DNA of 32,082 nucleotides from JBBTSG01 sp038064775. Lineage in GTDB: Bacteria; Patescibacteriota; Minisyncoccia; UBA6257; GWB1-50-10. Positions 8,231-14,006 of this stretch are shown here, piece after piece. A program made the position numbers and the translations under genes. The DNA lies in assembly GCA_038064775.1 (NCBI GenBank), contig JBBTSG010000001.1:1-32082 (forward strand), written 5' to 3'. The stretch's first letter is position 1; every line of letters begins with the position of its first letter. The notes beneath the pieces were generated by a model, which saw only the letters and a program-made list of their open reading frames with translations, was not told the DNA's origin and searched no databases.

Positions 8231-8256
8231 TTTACCAATTCTATAGAATTGGTAAA
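8231..8256. repeat. Perfect 26-bp palindrome
   Basis: TTTACCAATTCTA (8231-8243) is followed directly by its exact reverse complement (8244-8256). It lies between the ends of two convergent small genes, flanked by a terminator on each side. As RNA it would fold to a 10-bp stem with a CTATAG loop. As DNA it could be an operator or recombinase site. Nothing in the window identifies a binding protein. Confidence 0.7.
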
Positions 8257-8271
8257 TGACGAAATAAACAA

Positions 8272-8301
8272 AAAACCCTCAACATATAATTTGAGGGTTT
8301 T
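8272..8301 (-). terminator. Intrinsic terminator of the small gene at 8312-8563
   Basis: An 11-bp stem AAAACCCTCAA/TTGAGGGTTTT (8272-8282 with 8291-8301) encloses an 8-nt loop. On the minus strand it is followed by TTTTTTGTTTATTTC. It begins about 10 bases past the stop codon of the minus-strand gene. Confidence 0.85.
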
Positions 8302-8311
8302 AAAATATTTA

Positions 8312-8563
8312 CTACTGACTGGTAATTTTAATTTCAATTTTTCTCTCAAGAATCCATTTCGCAATCGGTTCGCCACTTTGTTTTTTTGCGTTCCAAAGTA
8401 TGGCAAAACCAAAAGTATATCTGGTGTAATCCACCCGTGAAAAAATTTTGCGCGTTTCTTCTTTAGCTTTACGAAAAGCTGATTCTCGAGTTTTCATTTT
8501 GAAATTAATGCTCTTAAGCAACCGAAGATTGCCACTTTTAATTTCTAAATAATATTCGTCCAT
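8312..8563 (-). CDS. Small hypothetical protein
   Basis: I do not recognise this 83-residue protein. It is soluble and basic, with alternating charged and hydrophobic residues and no membrane segment or signal peptide. It reads like one small alpha/beta domain: an early beta pair (EYYLEIKSGNLRLLK), a charged helix (SAFRKAKEETRKI) and two later strands. It is probably real: AAGGAG lies six bases before the ATG at 8563, a -35/-10 promoter lies upstream at 8608-8636 and a strong terminator follows at 8272-8301. It is therefore a self-contained unit inserted beside glycan genes. Confidence 0.7.
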   Translation of the reverse strand: MDEYYLEIKSGNLRLLKSINFKMKTRESAFRKAKEETRKIFSRVDYTRYTFGFAILWNAKKQSGEPIAKWILERKIEIKITSQ

Positions 8564-8607
8564 TCCTAACTCCTTTTCTTATAGCTATTTATTAAATTAC
8601 TGATTGT

Positions 8608-8636
8608 ATAATAAATACTATTTATAAATATTTCAA
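8608..8636 (-). promoter_or_regulatory. Promoter of the small gene at 8312-8563
   Basis: On the minus strand TTGAAA (8636-8631), a 17-bp spacer and TATTAT (8613-8608) fit a sigma70 promoter. The -35 overlaps the stop codon of the phosphoglycosyl transferase gene. The leader would be about 38 nt with AAGGAG near its end. Confidence 0.7.
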
Positions 8637-9223
8637 ACTCCCGTTGGGTCGGAGAAAAATATCCAAACCGAGCGGAAAAGGATTTCCAAGTCCAATAATA
8701 ACGATTGATGCTCTAAATAATAAGTATCGAGCTCTAATTCTTTTCGAAACGGCAAGCCGGAAGCGCCAGAAACTTGTGAAAGACCAGTGAGGCCGGACTT
8801 CACAAAATAAAGTTTTTTGAATTCCGGCGGATATTCGCTCATTTCTTCCGGTTCATGTGGCCGCGGGCCGATTAAAGACAAATCTCCCACCAAGACATTA
8901 AAAAACTGCGGAAATTCGTCTATGCGCAGTTTCCTTAAAAATCTACCAACTTTAGTGAGCCGTGGATCGTTTTTGATTTTGAAAAGCGGGCCGTCAGTCC
9001 GCTCATTTAAGTGCTTAAGTTGCGACTTCATTTCTGCCGCGTTTTGAACCATCGTTCGAAATTTATACACTTTTATGATTTTTCCGGCGCTTACTCGGTT
9101 TAATCCAACAATTGAAGGCCAACCACTTTCGAAAATTATAGCGAGAATTATAAAAGGCGCGAAAGGCAAAATAAAAACTAATCCCGCGAGCGCTCCTAAG
9201 ATATCAATAAATCTTTTAGACAT
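8633..9223 (-). CDS. Phosphoglycosyl transferase (bacterial sugar transferase)
   Basis: This 196-residue protein belongs to the WcaJ/PglC-type monotopic family (PF02397), which moves a sugar-1-phosphate onto polyprenyl phosphate as the first step of surface glycan assembly. Visible marks are an N-terminal hydrophobic re-entrant helix (about 8-31), KFRTM (54-58), DEFPQFFNVLVGDLSLIGPRP with the catalytic-region acidic and PRP motifs, VKSGLTGLSQVSG, and the C-terminal YYLEHQSLLLDLEILFRSV. It is the compact form without an N-terminal multi-pass domain. Its ATG directly abuts the rsmI stop codon. It probably works with the GT4 enzymes at 5326-7693. Confidence 0.93.
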   Translation of the reverse strand: MSKRFIDILGALAGLVFILPFAPFIILAIIFESGWPSIVGLNRVSAGKIIKVYKFRTMVQNAAEMKSQLKHLNERTDGPLFKIKNDPRLTKVGRFLRKLRIDEFPQFFNVLVGDLSLIGPRPHEPEEMSEYPPEFKKLYFVKSGLTGLSQVSGASGLPFRKELELDTYYLEHQSLLLDLEILFRSVWIFFSDPTGV

Positions 9224-9895
9224 CTAAGGAATGATAATTACAAACTCGCCTTTTGCTTTTGCGTTTTGAAAGTAAGCTAACGCGGTTTTTACGCTTCCTC
9301 GCCAGATTTCTTCGTGAATTTTTGTAATTTCTTTCACGACAATAATTTCATAATTTTCACTAAGGTTTTTTTGAAGCGCGAGAAAAGTTTTTTCTAACCG
9401 ATGTGGTGATTCATAAAAAACAACCGGTCTTGTTTCAATTTTTTTAAGTTCTTTGAAAAACGTTTCCCGCCCTTTCTTATGCGGCGAATAACCCAAAAAA
9501 GTGAATTGATTGGCGTTAATTCCTGAAGCGGAAAGCGCGGCAATTAGCGCTGATGGACCGGGAATTGGAATAACTTTGACTGACGGTAAATAATTTACAA
9601 CATATTCCACTAAACGCGCGCCCGGATCGGAAATGGCCGGCGTGCCGGCGTCTGTTACTAAAGCAACGACTTTGTCTTGTTTTAAAATAGCGCCCACTCT
9701 TTCGTTCATCGTTTCGGCGATATTTTCGTCATATCGCAACAAGCGGGCTTTAATTTCATAATGATTAAGTAATTTTTGAGTAACCCGAGTATCTTCGGCT
9801 AAAACAAAATCAACGCTTTTTAGAATTTCCAAAGCGCGGAGAGTAATATCTTTTAAGTTGCCGATTGGTGTTGCGATTATATATAAAGACCTCAT
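9224..9895 (-). CDS. rsmI: 16S rRNA (cytidine-1402-2'-O)-methyltransferase
   Basis: RsmI methylates the 2'-hydroxyl of C1402 in the 16S rRNA decoding centre using S-adenosylmethionine. The 223-residue sequence shows the tetrapyrrole-methylase-like fold with TPIGNLKDITLRAL at the start, LAEDTRVTQKLL, the glycine-rich VTDAGTPAISDPGARLV cofactor region and IPGPSALIAALSASG. It is shorter than the about 286-residue E. coli enzyme because it ends after the catalytic core. A TATACT hexamer ends exactly seven bases before the ATG, which suggests a leaderless transcript. The next gene, the phosphoglycosyl transferase, starts with no gap. Confidence 0.96.
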   Translation of the reverse strand: MRSLYIIATPIGNLKDITLRALEILKSVDFVLAEDTRVTQKLLNHYEIKARLLRYDENIAETMNERVGAILKQDKVVALVTDAGTPAISDPGARLVEYVVNYLPSVKVIPIPGPSALIAALSASGINANQFTFLGYSPHKKGRETFFKELKKIETRPVVFYESPHRLEKTFLALQKNLSENYEIIVVKEITKIHEEIWRGSVKTALAYFQNAKAKGEFVIIIP

Positions 9896-9902
9896 AAGTT
9901 TA

Positions 9903-9908
9903 AGTATA
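9903..9908 (-). promoter_or_regulatory. -10 element placing rsmI on a leaderless mRNA
   Basis: TATACT on the minus strand is followed by seven bases (TAAACTT) and the rsmI ATG, so transcription would begin at or next to the start codon. No good -35 is visible and the upstream DNA is the rplS terminator. There is no Shine-Dalgarno site. Confidence 0.5.
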
Positions 9909-9913
9909 AAACA

Positions 9914-9938
9914 AAAACACCCACTTGTGGGGTGTTTT
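9914..9938 (-). terminator. Intrinsic terminator of rplS
   Basis: A 9-bp stem AAAACACCC (9914-9922) pairs with GGGTGTTTT (9930-9938) and on the minus strand is followed by a TTTTTGTTTT tract. It overlaps the rplS stop codon and separates rplS from rsmI. Confidence 0.85.
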
Positions 9939-10257
9939 ATCTAACTTTAAGTCTTTCTCTCGTTTTCTTTGCCGAGAAGCCGCGAAGATAATAAAGTTTC
10001 GCGCGATGAACTTTCTTAGGTGAAAAAATAATATCAACTTTAGAAATTAACGGCGAATGAACCGGATAAACTTTCTCAACACCCACTTCCTGCAAAACCG
10101 TTCGCACGGTAAAACTTGCGCCCGGCTCCGAACCGTGTTTTCTAGAAAGCACTGTTCCTTCAAAAGCAGATAAACGCTCTTTGTCGCCTTCTTTGATTCG
10201 TTCCCAAACGCGGATTTTGGCGCCTGGCTTAATTTTTGCTAACACTTCTTTATCCAT
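9937..10257 (-). CDS. rplS: 50S ribosomal protein bL19
   Basis: bL19 sits at the 30S-50S interface near bridge B6. The 106-residue sequence has the family hallmarks PGAKIRVWERIKEGDKERLSAF near the start, FTVRTVLQEVGVEKVYPVHSPLI in the middle and the RAKLYYLRGF.KKTRERLK C-terminus. The length is slightly below the usual 115. The gene is monocistronic: it has an extended -10 promoter upstream (10270-10298) and a terminator overlapping its end. The predicted leader is only about six bases and lacks a clear Shine-Dalgarno site. It is not beside rpsP-rimM-trmD as in many bacteria. Confidence 0.97.
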   Translation of the reverse strand: MDKEVLAKIKPGAKIRVWERIKEGDKERLSAFEGTVLSRKHGSEPGASFTVRTVLQEVGVEKVYPVHSPLISKVDIIFSPKKVHRAKLYYLRGFSAKKTRERLKVR

Positions 10258-10269
10258 AAAACGGTTTTA

Positions 10270-10298
10270 ATTTTATCAAAAATTGCTTTATAAATCAA
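10270..10298 (-). promoter_or_regulatory. Promoter of rplS
   Basis: On the minus strand TTGATT (10298-10293), a 17-bp spacer ending TGA and TAAAAT (10275-10270) form an extended -10 promoter. The start site is expected about six bases before the rplS ATG. It is divergent from the plus-strand promoter at 10322-10350, with only 23 bp between the two -35 boxes. Confidence 0.72.
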
Positions 10299-10321
10299 GT
10301 CTTTTACGCTTATTGCTATAC

Positions 10322-10350
10322 TTGACAAATAAATATTAGTATGCTAGCAT
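10322..10350 (+). promoter_or_regulatory. Promoter of the hypothetical gene at 10412
   Basis: TTGACA (10322-10327), a 17-bp spacer ending AGTATGC and TAGCAT (10345-10350). The -10 region lies in a 10-bp palindrome, ATGCTAGCAT. The predicted leader is about 55 nt and ends with a TAGGAG ribosome-binding site before the ATG at 10412. Confidence 0.82.
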
Positions 10351-10411
10351 TAAAGAAGAATTAGAAACGCTAACTAATTAACATTCACAAATAAATATAG
10401 GAGATTTTTGT

Positions 10412-10873
10412 ATGTTTAACCAATCAGAAATTACTATTTTGGCTATTGTCGCGATTCTTTTTATCGCTCAATTTGTTATGGTTTTTTGGCCACGCCAAAA
10501 ATCTAAAAACAATAACAAAAAATCCGGAAACGGAAATTTCCCGATTATGATTGCCGGCGAAGGGCCAATCCAAGATCTAGAAAGATTTATGCCGAAAGAC
10601 GAGTCTCTCTTGGTTTTCCAATTCAAAAACTTCCGGGAAGATTTATCTGAATTAGATTCAGATTTCTCTGGTCTCATCGATTCTAGCCCGATATCGCTGA
10701 AGCAGAGCTTAAAAAGAGCTCTGCATCCTGGAATTTATTTCTGGAATAATCAAGAAAGTTTCTGGAAAGCTTGCGATGGACTCGGCCGAAAATTCGCAAA
10801 CGGCGCCTATGAAGTTTGGATAGGAAATCGTCCGATCCGGAAAAATCAACGTAACATCGCTATTGTTGCGTAA
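10412..10873 (+). CDS. Membrane-anchored hypothetical protein
   Basis: I do not recognise this 153-residue protein. It has one N-terminal transmembrane helix (about residues 7-27) followed by a basic Lys/Asn linker (about 29-41) and a soluble C-terminal domain of about 110 residues rich in aromatic and acidic residues. The charge pattern, with basic residues after the helix, suggests that the C-terminal domain faces the cytoplasm. The start is well supported by TAGGAG. The gene is a single unit with a consensus promoter and a strong terminator, an arrangement that suggests independent regulation or high expression. It converges with the pseudouridine synthase gene. Confidence 0.75.
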   Translation: MFNQSEITILAIVAILFIAQFVMVFWPRQKSKNNNKKSGNGNFPIMIAGEGPIQDLERFMPKDESLLVFQFKNFREDLSELDSDFSGLIDSSPISLKQSLKRALHPGIYFWNNQESFWKACDGLGRKFANGAYEVWIGNRPIRKNQRNIAIVA

Positions 10874-10881
10874 GCCAAAAC

Positions 10882-10913
10882 AACTCCCCTATGCTTTTAA
10901 GCATTGGGGAGTT
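10882..10913. terminator. Bidirectional terminator between convergent genes
   Basis: AACTCCCC (10882-10889) pairs with GGGGAGTT (10906-10913), and an inner ATGCT/AGCAT extends the stem past one T-T mismatch to a 4-nt loop. TTTATATTTTT follows on the plus strand and TTGTTTT on the minus strand. It serves the plus-strand hypothetical gene and the minus-strand pseudouridine synthase, whose stop codon touches the stem. Confidence 0.88.
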
Positions 10914-11650
10914 TATATTTTTGCCTCTAATAATCTTTTCAAAACTTCTTTTAAATCATCCGGCAAGTCTGCGTCAATTTTTACCCGTTCCCCTTCTTTT
11001 AAAGTAAATTCAACGGAGGCGGCGTGTAAAAATTGCCGTGGAATTTCTAAAACGCTTTTTTTGGGGCCGTAAAGCTTATCGCCGCAAACAGAGTGGCCAA
11101 TTGAAGCCAAGTGGACTCTGATTTGATGAGTACGGCCGGTTTTCGGCGTAACAGTTAAAAGCGTGAAATAATAAACTTCTTCGTCCACGCTATATTGAAA
11201 AACTTTTATAACTTCATATTCCGTTACCGCTGGTTTTATCATCTTCATTTTTTTTCCTAAAATACTTCGCCGAGTTGTGCCGGCTATTAAGCCAATCGGT
11301 TTATTAATCTCACCCTTACCAATTAACCGGCCGTTAACAAGCGCTAAATAATTTTTTCTAACAAAACCGTTCGCGAACATCTTTTTCAAATATTCGAATG
11401 TCGGCTGGTTCCTGGCGACAATTAAAACGCCGGAAGTTTCTTGATCCAGCCGGTGAACAATGCCGGGCCGCTCTACCGGCTTATCGCCCACCTTTCCTAT
11501 TTCCGGATAACGCTCCAAAAGCCAATCAGTAATAATTTTTCCTCCTTTTTTAGCCGTCACTTGATGCACTAGCCAGTGAGCCGGCTTATTTACCACCAAA
11601 AAGTCATTTGCTTCATAAATAATTTGTGGTTCTTCAATCATTAACTTCAT
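10913..11650 (-). CDS. RluA-family pseudouridine synthase
   Basis: This 245-residue enzyme isomerises uridine to pseudouridine in rRNA or tRNA. It has the family core VERPGIVHRLDQETSGVLIVAR with catalytic Asp69, a substrate-binding YLALVNGRL segment, and the C-terminal GRTHQIRVHLASIGHSVCGDKLYG motif. No N-terminal S4 domain is present, unlike full-length RluD, so the target site (RluA, RluC or RluD type) cannot be assigned. Two ATG codons (11650 and 11641) are possible starts; neither has a clear Shine-Dalgarno site. The 5' end lies close to the divergent promoter of the 3D-domain gene. Confidence 0.92.
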   Translation of the reverse strand: MKLMIEEPQIIYEANDFLVVNKPAHWLVHQVTAKKGGKIITDWLLERYPEIGKVGDKPVERPGIVHRLDQETSGVLIVARNQPTFEYLKKMFANGFVRKNYLALVNGRLIGKGEINKPIGLIAGTTRRSILGKKMKMIKPAVTEYEVIKVFQYSVDEEVYYFTLLTVTPKTGRTHQIRVHLASIGHSVCGDKLYGPKKSVLEIPRQFLHAASVEFTLKEGERVKIDADLPDDLKEVLKRLLEAKI

Positions 11651-11703
11651 CTTACCGTAAAGGTCAAAAAACTCAATTAAAATGGCCTATTTTAGAGAAA
11701 CAC

Positions 11704-11732
11704 TTGACTTTTTCAAAGAAGCCGTCTATTAT
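11704..11732 (+). promoter_or_regulatory. Promoter of the 3D-domain gene
   Basis: TTGACT (11704-11709), a 17-bp spacer and TATTAT (11727-11732). The predicted transcription start, near 11739, is the first base of the hairpin described next, so the entire leader is about 25 nt. Confidence 0.75.
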
Positions 11733-11738
11733 CAACAT

Positions 11739-11763
11739 ATACCCTAAGGACGGGTATTTTTTT
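11739..11763 (+). promoter_or_regulatory. Leader hairpin with T tract directly before the ATG
   Basis: ATACCC (11739-11744) pairs with GGGTAT (11752-11757) around loop TAAGGAC and is followed by T up to the ATG at 11764. The shape is that of a small intrinsic terminator, but it forms the whole 5' leader. The only Shine-Dalgarno-like sequence (AAGGA) is the hairpin loop. It may attenuate transcription or gate translation. Confidence 0.55.
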
Positions 11764-12186
11764 ATGGCTACAGCTATTTTAAGCACTATTTTCAGTATTT
11801 TGATTGCCACTTACCCGGTAACCGCAAAAACACCCTTAAAAGGCGAAATTAAGGCGGAAAACGGCACTACAATGGCTAAAGAAGAAGCTAGTCCTATAAC
11901 CTTTACCGTGCGGGTAACGGCTTATTCAAGTTCGCCGGACGAAACTAAAGAAGATAATCAGACAACCACCGCTTCAAACGTGGAGGTTCATGACGGCGTG
12001 CTTGCCGCGAACTTTTTACCTTTTCACACCAAAGTGAAAATTCCGGCGCTTTTCGGTGATAAAGTTTTCACCGTTCTCGACCGGATGAACCGTCGGAAGA
12101 AAGATTTCGTGGATATTTGGATGCCTTCAAAACAAGAGGCCTTGAATTTCGGCATTCACAAAACCGATATTGTAATTGTCGACTAA
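11764..12186 (+). CDS. Secreted 3D-domain (double-psi barrel) protein
   Basis: The 140-residue product from the ATG at 11764 has a hydrophobic signal-like N-terminus (about 4-20) with a possible cut after AKT, a linker, and a 3D domain (PF06725). The domain shows FTVRVTAYSSS (48-57), HDGVLAAN with D77, VLDRMN with D106 and DFVDIWM with D114 and D117, the three-aspartate pattern that names the family. Related double-psi barrels are peptidoglycan lytic transglycosylases, so action on the cell wall outside the membrane is likely. An in-frame GTG further upstream is rejected because the promoter lies inside that extension. It converges on the HAD gene with a 12-bp gap and no visible terminator. 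Confidence 0.85.
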   Translation: MATAILSTIFSILIATYPVTAKTPLKGEIKAENGTTMAKEEASPITFTVRVTAYSSSPDETKEDNQTTTASNVEVHDGVLAANFLPFHTKVKIPALFGDKVFTVLDRMNRRKKDFVDIWMPSKQEALNFGIHKTDIVIVD

Positions 12187-12198
12187 ATTACCGTTTTA

Positions 12199-12807
12199 CT
12201 AACTAAGCAAGTGATCTAAAAGTTCCGGCCACGAACGAACGCGGGTGTATTCCCCGCTCTTTTTAAAAACTTTGTGCTGGTCAAAAAGAAATTTATTTTT
12301 TACGCTTGTGAGCTCAGCAATAACCTTCGTTTCGTCATCAACATAATGAGTGACGCCTAATTCTTGGGCTTTTAAATTTTTTGCCGTGGCGTCGGAAACA
12401 AAAACTGCGTTTCGGTTGCTAAAATAAGCCGGCCAAAGGCCGCGAATTTTTAGAAGCTTTACGGCAACCTCCGGCGTGCGCCGCCGAGAAATCAAAAAAT
12501 AAGGAATTTTTGCCTTTTTTAACCTTTCAAGCCCTACCTTCGCTTTAGCCATAATAGAGGCGTTTAAGGCCGTTTTTGGATGATTATTGAGGTAATACTG
12601 GATGATCTGGTAGTGCGGCGCCGGCACTTTTTTCTTCATTACTTCAGAAGGGGTTTGGTTAGTTTTTAGAGTAAATCCGCGTTTTTTCGCCAGCCGGATT
12701 TTCGGTTTGGTATGGTCAATTATTACACCGTCCATGTCAAAACCGATAACTTTTAATGGTAAATTGTCTTTTTGAAACTTTGTCAACGATTGACGACGTT
12801 TTTTCAT
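12199..12807 (-). CDS. HAD-superfamily hydrolase
   Basis: This 202-residue protein has the haloacid dehalogenase nucleophile motif DMDGV (24-28), a motif II serine in FLISRR near residue 106 and an acidic YVDDE motif (about 156-160) for Mg2+ binding. Phosphatase activity on a small phosphorylated molecule is likely. The substrate is not visible from sequence. A basic N-terminal stretch (KKRRQSLTKFQK) precedes the core. It is divergent from the P-loop kinase at 12860, with 52 bp between the starts, so the pair could share regulation and act on related nucleotides; that link is inference. Confidence 0.82.
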   Translation of the reverse strand: MKKRRQSLTKFQKDNLPLKVIGFDMDGVIIDHTKPKIRLAKKRGFTLKTNQTPSEVMKKKVPAPHYQIIQYYLNNHPKTALNASIMAKAKVGLERLKKAKIPYFLISRRRTPEVAVKLLKIRGLWPAYFSNRNAVFVSDATAKNLKAQELGVTHYVDDETKVIAELTSVKNKFLFDQHKVFKKSGEYTRVRSWPELLDHLLS

Positions 12808-12817
12808 AATCTATTCT
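12790..12817 (+). promoter_or_regulatory. Candidate promoter of the P-loop kinase gene
   Basis: TTGACG (12790-12795), a 16-bp spacer and TATTCT (12812-12817). The -35 lies inside the 5' end of the divergent HAD gene. The leader would be about 36 nt with GGAAAGGG before the ATG. Confidence 0.5.
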
Positions 12818-12859
12818 ATTCATAGTATCTTATAACTTTTTATTTGGAAAGGGTAAGTA

Positions 12860-13588
12860 ATGAAAAACGAAAATCCGAAAGGACAGATTTACATTGAACA
12901 GGCGAAAGAAGTTCTTAAATATCTTAAAAGCGATTTAAGGTATGACGAAAAATTTTTGCCTCGGCCGTTTTTTGTCGAATTCACCGGTTCGCCTTCAGCC
13001 GGTAAAACAACGACGATCACAAAGCTTTATGATTTTTTCCGGCGATCAGGATTCCGAGTTTTGCGTCCGCAAGAAGGCGCGGAAGTAATCCAGCACGTGA
13101 GTCGTAAAACGCCACTCTATAATATTCGGACTGGTCTCTACGCTCTTCAAATGCTCATTGATTACAGCGCGTCGCACGATTATGACCTAGTGATTTTTGA
13201 CCGATGTGTTTTTGATGTGTACGCGTGGATGGTTTACTGGCAAGAAAAATCAATGCTCACGGAACAGGAAAAAGACATCAATCAAGGATTTTTCCTTCAA
13301 AAACACTGGATGGACAAAATTGACGCGGCATTTTTTATGATTTGCGAACCGCAAGAAGCTCTTGAACGCGATCGTCGCATTTCTATTTCAAACCAAACCG
13401 GTGAAACAACAAATCCGAAAAATCTTGAAATCCTTTATAAACGCTACAAGGATGTTTATAACTTGCTTTCACCAATCTATCCCCAGCTCCGACTGATTGA
13501 TACGACAAAGCTTGGCGAAGCGGAAATGATCAAAGCAGTTGTTACTCAAATATTTGACGCGATGGAAACAAAAATCAAAGCGTCCTGA
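12860..13588 (+). CDS. P-loop kinase, nucleoside/nucleotide kinase-like
   Basis: This 242-residue protein has a Walker A loop GSPSAGKTT (43-51) preceded by a beta strand, and a VIFDRCVFD segment (111-119) that resembles the DR-x-x-x-D catalytic motif of deoxynucleoside and thymidylate kinases. A lid-like RDRR-type arginine cluster occurs near residue 174 (LERDRRISIS). It likely phosphorylates a small nucleoside-like substrate; neither a tmk nor a dck assignment is safe. The start is supported by GGAAAGGG ahead of the ATG. It is followed by a shared terminator at 13579-13605 and converges with the MazG-like gene. Confidence 0.8.
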   Translation: MKNENPKGQIYIEQAKEVLKYLKSDLRYDEKFLPRPFFVEFTGSPSAGKTTTITKLYDFFRRSGFRVLRPQEGAEVIQHVSRKTPLYNIRTGLYALQMLIDYSASHDYDLVIFDRCVFDVYAWMVYWQEKSMLTEQEKDINQGFFLQKHWMDKIDAAFFMICEPQEALERDRRISISNQTGETTNPKNLEILYKRYKDVYNLLSPIYPQLRLIDTTKLGEAEMIKAVVTQIFDAMETKIKAS

Positions 13589-13605
13589 GTTTATCGAAGG
13601 GCGCT
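13579..13605. terminator. Terminator between kinase and MazG-like genes
   Basis: AGCGTCCT (13579-13586) pairs with AGGGCGCT (13598-13605) including one G-U pair. TTTTTTTATTTTTT follows on the plus strand, and a weaker TTTGATTTTTG on the minus strand. It overlaps the kinase stop codon and lies 5 bases from the end of the minus-strand gene. Confidence 0.87.
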
Positions 13606-13609
13606 TTTT

Positions 13610-13918
13610 TTATTTTTTATCCCAACGGTCTTTGTCGCGGGTTTTAACTTTTTCTATGGTCATTTGAATTGCCTTATCCAAATCAATGTTATGCGAATTG
13701 GCGAAACAAACTAAAGTGTAGAGAATGTCGCCGATTTCTTCTTCTAAATGCTGTTCTTCTTCAGTATTCTTTTTTGGTTTTTCGCCGTATAAGTGATTTA
13801 CGAGCCGGGCAAATTCGCCGCCTTCTTCAAAAAGCCGGGCAAGAATTGAAAGTGGCGCCCAATACTGCCAACCGTTTTCTTTGAAAATTTTGTCTATTTT
13901 TTCTTGATGTTGTTTCAT
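13610..13918 (-). CDS. MazG-like nucleotide pyrophosphohydrolase
   Basis: This 102-residue all-alpha protein carries the acidic Mg2+-binding pattern of the MazG/dUTPase superfamily: EEGGE (31-35) in the first helix and EEEIGD (59-64) in the second. A KVKTRDKDRW tail is close to that of MazG-type proteins. It should hydrolyse non-canonical or excess nucleoside triphosphates to the monophosphate and pyrophosphate as a housecleaning enzyme. At one domain it is half the size of E. coli MazG. The neighbouring kinase and HAD phosphatase hint at a nucleotide-handling cluster. Confidence 0.88.
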   Translation of the reverse strand: MKQHQEKIDKIFKENGWQYWAPLSILARLFEEGGEFARLVNHLYGEKPKKNTEEEQHLEEEIGDILYTLVCFANSHNIDLDKAIQMTIEKVKTRDKDRWDKK

Positions 13919-14006
13919 TGTGGTACTTGTTGGAAAAAGTCAGAATTTGTTAACTAAACACTCGGGCGGGCAAAAATTAAAATAATATGCCAAAATGCTA
14001 TCCATA

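Noticed and set aside
8137..8412. A 91-codon minus-strand frame
   Set aside because: It runs through two terminators and the 26-bp palindrome and overlaps a better supported gene at 8312-8563.
11626..11763. Longer N-terminus for the 3D-domain protein from an upstream GTG
   Set aside because: The -35/-10 promoter and leader hairpin lie inside this extension, and the added residues do not resemble a signal peptide.
12187..12198. Terminator between the 3D-domain and HAD genes
   Set aside because: The 12-bp gap and its flanks do not form a stem with a T tract.
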